From an uncultured Colwellia sp. (GTDB lineage: Bacteria; Pseudomonadota; Gammaproteobacteria; Enterobacterales; Alteromonadaceae): a stretch of 34,914 bases of DNA. Made by a program: the position numbers and the translations under genes. Of the stretch, positions 1 to 6,982 are shown piece after piece. Position 1 is the stretch's first letter; every line of letters starts with the position of its first letter. The stretch is from positions 1 through 34,914 of the forward strand of contig CAJWBY010000024.1 in NCBI GenBank assembly GCA_913020705.1. The letters are read 5' to 3'. A model generated the notes under the pieces. That model did no database searches, had not been told where the DNA came from, and saw only the letters and a program-made list of their open reading frames with translations.

Positions 1-109
1 GACTCATTTGGAAACTTATAAAACACAGACTTAAAAATAAATAGAATGATTTATTTGGTAACTTCATATAGTGATTTACTTTAACTCATAAACACGAAGA
101 CATCTTTTT

Positions 110-364
110 TTACTCAACCAACCTGCCATTCTTATAGATTATTTTTTGTACAGACCCATCTTCAAAAAAGGTTATCCATTCTCCATGTTTGTTATCATCA
201 AGATAATAACCTTCTTCAACCTTATTCCCAAAACGATTCCAGAAAATGCATTTTCCATTCCTTTTCTCATTATAAAACTCTACTTTTGATTCTTTTTGCT
301 CACCATAATGAAACCTCAATCTTTTTTTATTAGGTGAATAAGTGATTTCAGTCCATAGGTAGAT
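110..364 (-). pseudogene. MORN/YwqK-like repeat protein, 5'-truncated fragment
   Basis: The frame is open from an in-frame TAG at 365-367 down to the stop at 110. It reads as about 85 residues, with no ATG; the only conventional start is TTG at 319. The product has short aromatic/Gly repeats of the MORN-like type found in YwqK-family proteins, for example NGKCIFWNRFGNKVEEGYY and HGEWITFFEDGSVQKIIYKN. The repeat-like sequence continues upstream of TTG 319 (TEITYSPNKKRLRFHYGEQ), so the true N-terminus appears to have been lost at about 365, where a fliD fragment begins. The function of YwqK-like proteins is not well defined. This is probably a dead remnant, although a 69-residue peptide from TTG 319 cannot be excluded. 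Confidence 0.55.
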
Positions 365-373
365 CTAGATCAT

Positions 374-1030
374 TTACTTTGATTTTAAAATTCTTGGTCC
401 GGGTAAGTTTTCTAATTGTTGAGCTAAAAAGGTACTTATAGAGTTTAATTGAGCGACCAAAGCATCCATTGCACCAAACTGCTTCCTATATCTGGACTCA
501 ATAGACAATAAGCGTCTTGAAAGATTCTCTCTGTCTACAGCAATATCTTTTATTCTTGACTGAATACCTTCTTCTCTTGTGGTTAATAAGCCATCCGTTG
601 CCAAGTAGCCTTTTAAAGCCGTATCTAATTTTTCTGACAAGCCACCTTCAGATGAAAAAAAGCTAGACAGCGAATTAATATCTCCTTTAATTACTTCGTC
701 CAACTTGCTCAGGTCATTAACCAGCACACCTTCTTTATTAGTTGTGATTCCTATAGAAGATAAACTTGAGAAAGCCAAACCGGAACCTTCAATCGAACTT
801 GTCATTATTTTTCTTATCTGTGCCTGTATACTTCTCAATCCAGGATCACCTTGCAACTGCCCTGCTTCTTTTGTATCAGGATTATAGCCACCCAAGTTTT
901 TCATAATATCAGCCATATCGTTATATGCCTTAACAAAATCAAAAACCTTAGATTTGAGTGCACCATCATTTAACTCTACTTCAAAGGCATCTGCTACCCC
1001 AACCTCGGATACTTTTTTTAAATCAAAAGT
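374..1030 (-). pseudogene. fliD: C-terminal fragment of flagellar filament cap protein FliD
   Basis: FliD caps the growing flagellar filament outside the cell. Only its C-terminal region is here, about 218 residues. It includes the typical FliD_C pattern FVKAYNDMADIMKNLGGYNP, then GDPGLRSIQAQIR, SSIGITTNKEGVL and the closing coiled segment ending in FLAQQLENLPG. Family members are usually about 450 residues or more, so at least half is missing. The frame continues to 1147, but residues encoded above about 1030 are the antisense of a receiver domain and do not look like FliD. No other flagellar gene lies in the window. The fragment abuts the 5'-truncated receiver-GGDEF gene on one side and the YwqK-like remnant on the other. 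It is a displaced remnant or an assembly join. Confidence 0.75.
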
Positions 1031-1850
1031 TAATATTGTTCTGGCAAAGAATGGTGAGCAAGGCATTGAAAAAGCGATTAAGTTTAAACCTGACGTTATT
1101 TTGCTGGACATTATTATGCCGGGAATGAGTGGATTTGAAGTTATCATGCAACTGAAAAAGCATGAAGAAACTTCTGCTATTCCCGTTATTTTTATTACAG
1201 GCTTGACAGATGTAGTTGATGAGAGTCAAGGCTTGGCATTAGGTGCCTGCGATTATATCCAAAAACCTTTCCATATTGATATTGTTCGTGCGCGTGTTGA
1301 TTTACATTTAAAATTGGCTGAGCAGCGAACCCAACTTGAGCAGTTAGCAAATGTAGATTCATTAACTTGTGTTCCTAATCGTCGAAAGTTCTACGAAATG
1401 TTCGATCTTGAGTGGAAAATGTCTGTCAGAGAAAACACCCCTTTATCTCAGATTATGATTGATATAGATTATTTTAAAGAATATAACGACCAATACGGGC
1501 ATGCAGCAGGAGATCAAGCTTTAAAAAAGGTGGCACAAGTAATTTTTAAGCAATTAAAAAGACCTTTTGATTTTGTTGCACGTTACGGAGGGGAAGAATT
1601 TGCGGTGTTGCTACCAAACACTCCAGCTCAAGATGCATTTAATATAATGGAGTCTTGTCGTCAAGCTGTAGAGGATCTGAAAATAGAACACGAAAAAAAT
1701 ACAGTGAGTAAATATCTGACTATTAGCATTGGTGGTGTTAATAGCTTTCCAACGCCATTAATGTGCTCTGCTGCAACATTTAAGTTGGCTGACGATATGT
1801 TGTATAAAGCAAAAGGAAAGGGACGGAATTGTGCTGTATGGCATCGTTAA
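954..1850 (+). CDS. Receiver-GGDEF diguanylate cyclase with truncated receiver domain (chimeric 5' end)
   Basis: The product would make cyclic di-GMP from two GTP. The GGDEF domain is intact: DSLTCVPNRR at its start, active-site GGEEF at residues 212-216 and an inhibitory I-site RPFD at 203-206. The receiver domain keeps the phosphoacceptor Asp52 (VILLDIIMPG), Thr82 and Lys104. Its first strand and acidic pair, roughly 40 residues, are absent. Residues 1-25 come from the antisense strand of the fliD fragment, and family-like sequence begins at about residue 26 (VNIVLAKNGEQG, near 1029). The ATG at 954 therefore lies in foreign DNA and no convincing ribosome site or promoter is seen. The gene may be dead, or may make a phosphorylation-blind cyclase. 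Confidence is high for the domains and low for expression. Confidence 0.7.
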   Translation: MSAPSFNSTSKASATPTSDTFFKSKVNIVLAKNGEQGIEKAIKFKPDVILLDIIMPGMSGFEVIMQLKKHEETSAIPVIFITGLTDVVDESQGLALGACDYIQKPFHIDIVRARVDLHLKLAEQRTQLEQLANVDSLTCVPNRRKFYEMFDLEWKMSVRENTPLSQIMIDIDYFKEYNDQYGHAAGDQALKKVAQVIFKQLKRPFDFVARYGGEEFAVLLPNTPAQDAFNIMESCRQAVEDLKIEHEKNTVSKYLTISIGGVNSFPTPLMCSAATFKLADDMLYKAKGKGRNCAVWHR

Positions 1851-2188
1851 TTTTGACTAAATAACTCATTGCCTCCTGCTTATCTAAATATCCACTACTT
1901 AAATTATTACTCATATTAGCTACTTTATTTCAGACATGGATATAGCCGTGAGTACAAAATTTTTGGTTTTAATCCGTACAATTTGTTTCAGAATAAAGTC
2001 TGAGTTTTCTATACATATTTATATCTTTAGGTAATATACCAATATGCAGGTGAGTTCGTAGTGGTATATTAATTCATTGCAGAGAAAGGAACGTAGTGAA
2101 TCTGAAGTAAAATAATTTTAGTGTGTTTTTTAGTAATAAGATTTAATACGCGATGTAAATATTCATGAAATTTTATAGTTAAGGATAA
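1851..2188. other. Intergenic stretch with no gene, containing palindromes
   Basis: These 338 AT-rich bases between the GGDEF gene and the DUF3016 gene contain no plausible coding frame. The notable content is a pair of adjacent stem-loops at 2032-2112, listed separately. The last bases carry AAGGA at 2181-2185, the ribosome site for the DUF3016 gene. Confidence 0.6.
2032..2112. repeat. Tandem palindromic element (two adjacent stem-loops)
   Basis: A perfect 10-base inverted repeat, taatatacca at 2032-2041 and tggtatatta at 2062-2071, encloses a 20-base loop. Directly after it, attcattgc (from about 2072) can pair with gtagtgaat (ending near 2110) through nine pairs, two of them G-T wobbles. 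No T-run follows, so it is not a normal terminator. The form suggests a dispersed palindromic repeat or miniature element, but whether it recurs in the genome cannot be seen here. Confidence 0.45.
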
Positions 2189-2701
2189 ATGATGATTAAA
2201 CCAATACTCACGTTATTGATTGTTTCAGGACTCTGTGGAACTATTTTTGGAACCACTGCGGCACAGGCAGCAGATGTAAAAGTGACTTGGACAGAACCAG
2301 GTAAATATAGAGATATATACTCTGGTAATCAAGGAAGGAAGCGATTCCAAGAAAGTACATTCAAGGAGCTCGAGAAACATCTGTTAAAGCTTGCTAAAGC
2401 ACTGCCTGAATCTCAAACACTTAAAATAGATGTAACTGATGTTGATCTAGCCGGTGATGTTCATGCTAGTCGTATGCGCGATATAAGAGTTATTAAAGAG
2501 ATTTATTTTCCCCGTATAAAATTTTCATATAAATTAATAAATGAAGAACTAGCAATAATCCAAAGTGGCGATGTAAACATAAAAGATATGAACTTTATGA
2601 TGGGTATCAGCTCGAGATATAGAAATAAATCACTGGGCTATGAGAAAAAATTACTTGATGATTGGTTTAAAGATCAATTTTTAGACAATATGAAGCAGTA
2701 A
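2189..2701 (+). CDS. DUF3016 domain-containing secreted protein
   Basis: This is a 170-residue protein with a clear Sec signal peptide: hydrophobic residues 3-22 and a probable AQA cleavage site after residue 27. The mature part matches the DUF3016 pattern as I know it: VTWTEPGKYRDI near the start, a central VTDVDLAGD and a basic RDIRVIKEIYFPRI segment. The family is uncharacterised and probably periplasmic. The start could be ATG 2189 or ATG 2192; AAGGA at 2181-2185 gives better spacing to 2192. The gene stands alone and ends at a strong terminator hairpin shared with the convergent gene. No function is assigned. Confidence 0.75.
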   Translation: MMIKPILTLLIVSGLCGTIFGTTAAQAADVKVTWTEPGKYRDIYSGNQGRKRFQESTFKELEKHLLKLAKALPESQTLKIDVTDVDLAGDVHASRMRDIRVIKEIYFPRIKFSYKLINEELAIIQSGDVNIKDMNFMMGISSRYRNKSLGYEKKLLDDWFKDQFLDNMKQ

Positions 2702-2725
2702 GTATTACTACTATGAATACACATA

Positions 2726-2755
2726 AAAAAATGCAGCCATTTGGCTGCATTTTTT
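2726..2755. terminator. Bidirectional intrinsic terminator
   Basis: A 13-base-pair perfect stem (aaaaaatgcagcc / ggctgcatttttt, 2726-2738 and 2743-2755) has a four-base loop and T-rich flanks on both strands. It serves the convergent DUF3016 gene (+) and the 103-residue gene (-). Confidence 0.9.
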
Positions 2756-2784
2756 ATTTATGCTTCTGTAATAAAGCAACTAAA

Positions 2785-3096
2785 TTAATGGCTAACGTTA
2801 GCACTGTCTTCAAAATTAGCTAATACAGTAAAAAGCTTTTCTATTTTTTTTACTGTGTCGATAAGCGTTTGTTGATCTGATGTTTTTTGCCAAAAAATCA
2901 AATCATTTGCGACTTCTTCCACATACGGCTGGAAAGTATTTGCAGAACATTTAAAACCTGCATTTTCTTTAAATATAGCGCCAAAACCTGCTTGTTTGTT
3001 TATTCTTAACTCGGCTAAGTTTGCATCAGCGGTTAATGATTTCTTTAAAATAATTGAAATATTTTCAACAAGTTGTTTACTGACCGTTTCACTCAT
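2785..3096 (-). CDS. Uncharacterised 103-residue protein
   Basis: I do not recognise this family. The protein is small, soluble and largely helical in appearance, with no signal peptide or membrane segment. It starts SETVSKQLVENISIILKKS, has a central Gly/Cys part (GFGAIFKENAGFKCS) and a C-terminal helix-rich segment rich in Lys/Leu. A good ribosome site (AGAGAC on the minus strand, about seven bases upstream of the ATG) supports translation. It lies 39 bases downstream of epmB on the same strand, with no terminator between them, so the two are probably co-transcribed. It ends at a bidirectional terminator. Its position beside EF-P genes is suggestive only. Confidence 0.65.
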   Translation of the reverse strand: MSETVSKQLVENISIILKKSLTADANLAELRINKQAGFGAIFKENAGFKCSANTFQPYVEEVANDLIFWQKTSDQQTLIDTVKKIEKLFTVLANFEDSANVSH

Positions 3097-3135
3097 AATG
3101 TCTCTATATTAAATATTGTTTTGATAATAACGTTA

Positions 3136-4164
3136 TTATGCCAAATTGATTGGCGTTTTGTTAGCTTCTCCAGCAATTTCTCTTACTAATTTAGGCATTA
3201 AAAAACCCGGTAATGTAGCCATCATTTTTTGTACTATTATTTTTGCCTTGTCTTCACAAATGTCAAAATGCGCAACACCTTGCACAGGATCAAACATATG
3301 TAGGTAATAAGGCTGAATACCACTGTCAAAAAGTACTTCGCTTAATTGGCATAAAACGTCTGCATCATCATTAATTCCTTTTAATAATACACTTTGGTTA
3401 AATAATGGGATCCTTGCTGTGCGTAATTTATCAATCGCATTTTTTACATTATCGTCAATTTCATTAGGGTGATTAACATGTAAAACCATCGTTGCTTTTA
3501 ATCGAGTTTGAGACAACATATTCACTAAAGTAGTTGTTATACGTTGGGGGATAACAATAGGTAAGCGGGTATGAATACGTAAACGGCTAACATGTTTAAT
3601 AGGTTCAATTTGCTCAATCAGCCACTGTAAATGTTCATCACTTGCCATAAGCGGATCGCCACCACTGAAAATAACCTCGTTGATTTCAGCGTGATCTGCA
3701 ATGTAATTTAATGCAGGCTGCCAGCGAGCTTTATTCGGACTATTTTCATCATAAGGAAAATGCCGACGAAAACAATAACGGCAATTAACGGCACAGCCCG
3801 ACTTTATAATCATCAATACCCTATGTTTATATTTGTGTAATAAGCCTTCGGCAACTGTCTCGTGTTCTTCTAACGGGTCTGTTGAGTAGCCTTTGGTAAT
3901 AATATATTCATCAGATAATGGCATTACTTGCATGAGTAAAGGATCAGAAAAGTCACCTTTTTTCATTCGAGAAATAAAAGGTTGCGGCACACGAACGGGA
4001 AATAACTTTCGCGCTGAATAATGTTGTAAGTAATCCACGTCACTAATTTCAAGCATTTCTAAAAGCTTTTTAGGATCCGTTACAACATTACTTAACTCTT
4101 TTTGCCAAGAAGTGTGCAATTGATCGCTGATTTGGGTTATTATCTGCGGCATTTCTAATTTCAA
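3136..4164 (-). CDS. epmB: EF-P (R)-beta-lysine pathway radical-SAM 2,3-aminomutase EpmB
   Basis: EpmB (YjeK) converts L-alpha-lysine to (R)-beta-lysine, which EpmA attaches to EF-P so that the ribosome can pass polyproline stretches. The 342-residue protein carries the radical-SAM cluster motif C124-x3-C128-x2-C131 (KSGCAVNCRYCFRRHF), the SGGDPL motif and a C-terminal Lys in LMPKLVRE (about residue 325) that fits the PLP lysine of the aminomutase family. The start is TTG at 4164, with AGAG about six bases upstream; an in-frame ATG at 4152 is the alternative but is poorly spaced. It is divergent from efp with only 44 bases between them. EpmA is not in the window. Confidence 0.93.
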   Translation of the reverse strand: MKLEMPQIITQISDQLHTSWQKELSNVVTDPKKLLEMLEISDVDYLQHYSARKLFPVRVPQPFISRMKKGDFSDPLLMQVMPLSDEYIITKGYSTDPLEEHETVAEGLLHKYKHRVLMIIKSGCAVNCRYCFRRHFPYDENSPNKARWQPALNYIADHAEINEVIFSGGDPLMASDEHLQWLIEQIEPIKHVSRLRIHTRLPIVIPQRITTTLVNMLSQTRLKATMVLHVNHPNEIDDNVKNAIDKLRTARIPLFNQSVLLKGINDDADVLCQLSEVLFDSGIQPYYLHMFDPVQGVAHFDICEDKAKIIVQKMMATLPGFLMPKLVREIAGEANKTPINLA

Positions 4165-4208
4165 TTTAAATCTCTGCGTTATCTGTTTGAGTATAAGAGA
4201 ACATTAAT

Positions 4209-4778
4209 ATGGCTAATTTTAGTACAAACCAATTTAAGGCTGGCCTTAAATTAATGATTGACGGCGAACCTTGTAACATTTTAGAAAACGAATTAGTAAA
4301 GCCGGGAAAAGGCCAAGCCTTTAGTCGCGTAAAAATTCGTAAACTTATTTCTAATAAAGTCTTAGAAAAAACCTTTAAATCAGGCGAGTCTTGCGAAGGC
4401 GCTGATGTAATGGAAACCGAACTTGCATATTTATATGCTGACGGTGAATTCTGGCATTTTATGAATAATGAGACTTTTGAGCAAATTGCAGCTGATGAAA
4501 AAGCGGTTGCAGATTGCCTTAAATGGTTAAAAGAAGGTGATATTTGTACCATTACTTTATGGAATGGTTCTCCTATCACAGTAACAACTCCTAATTTTGT
4601 TGACCTTGATGTTACAGAAACAGATCCAGGATTAAAAGGTGATACTGCTGGTACAGGTGGTAAACCTGCAACATTAAATACTGGTGCTGTTATTCGTGTG
4701 CCATTATTTATACAAATTGGTGAAACAGTGAAAGTAGATACCCGTTCAGGTGAATATGTATCACGTGCAACTAAATAG
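4209..4778 (+). CDS. efp: Translation elongation factor P
   Basis: EF-P binds between the P and E sites of the ribosome and relieves stalling at consecutive prolines. The 189-residue length matches the family. The modified lysine is visible as Lys34 in the loop KPGKGQAF, and the C-terminal OB-domain signature [11 protein letters not shown] is intact. ATG 4209 is preceded by AAGAGA at 4195-4200. A TATAAG hexamer at 4192-4197 overlaps this, so the leader, if any, is short. The lysine and the neighbouring epmB indicate beta-lysylation rather than rhamnosylation. The gene ends in a bidirectional terminator. Confidence 0.97.
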   Translation: MANFSTNQFKAGLKLMIDGEPCNILENELVKPGKGQAFSRVKIRKLISNKVLEKTFKSGESCEGADVMETELAYLYADGEFWHFMNNETFEQIAADEKAVADCLKWLKEGDICTITLWNGSPITVTTPNFVDLDVTETDPGLKGDTAGTGGKPATLNTGAVIRVPLFIQIGETVKVDTRSGEYVSRATK

Positions 4779-4841
4779 TAGCTATCGATACTTGGTTAAG
4801 ATGTTTATAATTTCTTAATAACATTCAAGTCATTATTATTA

Positions 4842-4865
4842 AAAAACCTGCTTTTGCAGGTTTTT
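4842..4865. terminator. Bidirectional intrinsic terminator
   Basis: Stem aaaaacctgc / gcaggttttt (4842-4851 and 4856-4865) with a TTTT loop lies between the convergent efp and darP genes. T-rich tracts flank it on both strands. Confidence 0.88.
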
Positions 4866-4877
4866 AATATATCAACA

Positions 4878-5414
4878 TTACTCGTTGATCTTTTTAGTAT
4901 GAAACTTTAAATATTCAAAAAGTTCTTTATAGTATTTACCTGGCTTTTCAGATTTCTTCTCTTTTGAGGCTTGACGTACCAATTGACGTAACTTTTGTCT
5001 TTCCATTGATTCATGTTCAGTAAGTAAAGCTTCAATAAAATCACTCCCTTGATCAACCGCATTATCGCGCATTTTCTCAAGCTTAATGAATTTTGCTGTT
5101 TCTTGCTGATGCTTATTAGCCATAACGTCAAGCGCATGCTTAATCGGCTCTAAATCAGTTTCAGATAAAATTTTAGCTAAATGGCGAACATGACGACGTA
5201 ACGCCTCATGTTTATTGTTAATTTTATCAGCTAAAATTAGGGCGTCTTTTATATCAGCAGTAAACGGGATTTTACTTCGCTGATGTTTAGATAAATCTAT
5301 TAGTTTCTGTCCAAAGATTTGCAATTGGATCATTTCGCGCTTTACTTCAGATTTACTTTTTAATTCTTCATCTAATTCATCGATATCGTTTGAAGAGTCG
5401 GGCATAATATTCAT
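4878..5414 (-). CDS. darP: Ribosome biogenesis factor DarP (YjgA, DUF615)
   Basis: DarP associates with the late 50S subunit and aids its assembly in E. coli. The 178-residue protein is highly charged and helical, with the family pattern SKSEVKREMIQLQIFGQKL near residues 20-38, ALRRHVRHLAKIL in the middle and RQKLRQLVRQA toward the end. There is no membrane or signal segment. The start is ATG 5414; ATG 5405 is an in-frame alternative. It is divergent from pmbA, 97 bases apart, an arrangement shared with many gammaproteobacteria, which supports both assignments. An intrinsic terminator follows it. Confidence 0.9.
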   Translation of the reverse strand: MNIMPDSSNDIDELDEELKSKSEVKREMIQLQIFGQKLIDLSKHQRSKIPFTADIKDALILADKINNKHEALRRHVRHLAKILSETDLEPIKHALDVMANKHQQETAKFIKLEKMRDNAVDQGSDFIEALLTEHESMERQKLRQLVRQASKEKKSEKPGKYYKELFEYLKFHTKKINE

Positions 5415-5511
5415 TATTAAAGTGATAATTATCGCTATTATACGCGTAACTGCTTATGGTATACAGTGCATATTTTCTAATTTCCGCATTTATAGAAGAA
5501 AACAATAAATT

Positions 5512-6879
5512 ATGACTCAAACGACGACCCCTAAAGAATCGATGAAAGAACAAATATCGCAAGTTGAACAACGTGTTGCTCAGGTACTTGAGTTAGCTAA
5601 ATCGCTAGGCGCAGATGCGGCAGAAGCTTCTATAAGCCGTCAGCAAGGCTTAAGTGTTGGTACCCGCTTAGGTGAAGTAGAAACCGTTGAATTTACTAAT
5701 GATGGTGCTTTAGGTATTACGGTTTATCAACAAGGTCGAAAGGGAAGTGCTTCCACGGCTGATTTATCTGAAGCAGCATTAAAGCAAACCGTTCAGGCTG
5801 CTGTTAATATAGCCAAGTATACTTCTGTTGATGAATGTTCTGGCTTAGCAGATAAGAATATGATCGAAATGTCACCGGCTGATCTCGACTTATATCACCC
5901 TAAAGTCTTATCAACGGATGATGCTATTCAATTGGCAAAAGAGTGTGAAGATAGTGCGTTAGCTTTTGATCCTCGAATCACTAATTCTGATGGTGCATCA
6001 CTTGACAGTTTTGAAGGGTATAAAGTGTATGGAAATACCAACGGTCAAATTGTTGGTTATCCCAGTTCACGCCATAGTTTAAGTTGTGTCATGATTGCCT
6101 CAGAAGGTGATGATATGCAACGTGATTATGCTTACACGGTCAATCGTGATTTTGATTTAATGGATAATGGCATTGCCATTGGTATTCAAGCTTCAAAAGA
6201 AGCGTTATCTCGATTGAATGCTCAGAAACTTCCTACAGGAAAAGTACCTGTAATGTTTCGTGCAGATATTGCTAATAGTATTTTTGGTCACTTTATTGCC
6301 GCAATCAGTGGTGGTAACTTATACCGCAAATCTTCCTTTTTGATGGATTCTATTGGTAAGCAAGTATTCCCTGAGTTTTTAAATATTAGTGAGCGTCCGC
6401 ATATTCTTAAAGGTTTAGCGAGTAGTACTTTCGATAGTGAAGGGGTAAAAACTGTCGATCGCGAGATTATCGTTGATGGTTGTTTAGAAACATATTTATT
6501 GACCAGTTATTCTGCCCGTAAGTTAGGCCTAACGACAACAGGGCATGCTGGTGGCATCCATAATTGGCAAATTAATGCCAAAGGCTCAGCCAATGGTGGT
6601 GACTTTGATGCAATGCTTAAGAAATTGGGAACTGGATTTCTAGTCACCGAATTGATGGGACAAGGCGTTAATGTCGTTAATGGTGATTATTCTCGTGGTG
6701 CTGCTGGTTTTTGGGTGGAGAATGGCGAAATCGCTTATCCAGTTTCAGAAGTGACTATTGCTGGTAATTTATCAGATATATTTAAAGGCTTAGTGGCTGT
6801 TGGTAGTGATGTCGATTTACGAGGTAGTATATTAACGGGCTCATTACTCATTGAAGAAATGCAGGTTGCTGGTAGCTAA
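5512..6879 (+). CDS. pmbA: TldE/PmbA, metalloprotease subunit partner of TldD
   Basis: TldE forms a heterodimer with TldD that degrades or trims peptides, such as microcin B17 precursor and unfolded CcdA in E. coli. The zinc HExxxH motif lies in TldD; this 455-residue sequence lacks it, as expected for the TldE subunit. Family features include GADAAEASISRQQGLSV near the N-terminus, the SSFLMDS region in the middle, TTTGHAGGIHNW and the C-terminal DLRGSILTGSLLIEEMQV. The N-terminal ~20 residues (TQTTTPKESMKEQ) are a polar extension. It is divergent from darP. TldD is not in the window. Confidence 0.94.
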   Translation: MTQTTTPKESMKEQISQVEQRVAQVLELAKSLGADAAEASISRQQGLSVGTRLGEVETVEFTNDGALGITVYQQGRKGSASTADLSEAALKQTVQAAVNIAKYTSVDECSGLADKNMIEMSPADLDLYHPKVLSTDDAIQLAKECEDSALAFDPRITNSDGASLDSFEGYKVYGNTNGQIVGYPSSRHSLSCVMIASEGDDMQRDYAYTVNRDFDLMDNGIAIGIQASKEALSRLNAQKLPTGKVPVMFRADIANSIFGHFIAAISGGNLYRKSSFLMDSIGKQVFPEFLNISERPHILKGLASSTFDSEGVKTVDREIIVDGCLETYLLTSYSARKLGLTTTGHAGGIHNWQINAKGSANGGDFDAMLKKLGTGFLVTELMGQGVNVVNGDYSRGAAGFWVENGEIAYPVSEVTIAGNLSDIFKGLVAVGSDVDLRGSILTGSLLIEEMQVAGS

Positions 6880-6924
6880 TTAAGCACTGTCATTTTGAAT
6901 TTAGTATAATAACCTAAACTGAAT

Positions 6925-6982
6925 GAGATCTTGATAATGTTCAAGGTCTCAATAATTAACCACTCGCTTTTTTAAAAGTGAG
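6925..6982. terminator. Two weak hairpins between convergent pmbA and mgtE
   Basis: gagatcttga (6925-6934) pairs with tcaaggtctc (6941-6950) apart from one G-T wobble. A second stem, ctcgctttt / aaaagtgag, spans about 6964-6982. Neither is followed by a long T-run, so termination is plausible for the convergent genes but not strong. Confidence 0.45.

Noticed and set aside
1..109. Left edge of the window
   Set aside because: AT-rich DNA with no open frame, hairpin or repeat that I could support.
1031..1147. Extra N-terminus of the FliD fragment up to ATG 1147
   Set aside because: These codons are the antisense of the receiver domain; FliD similarity stops at about 1025-1030.
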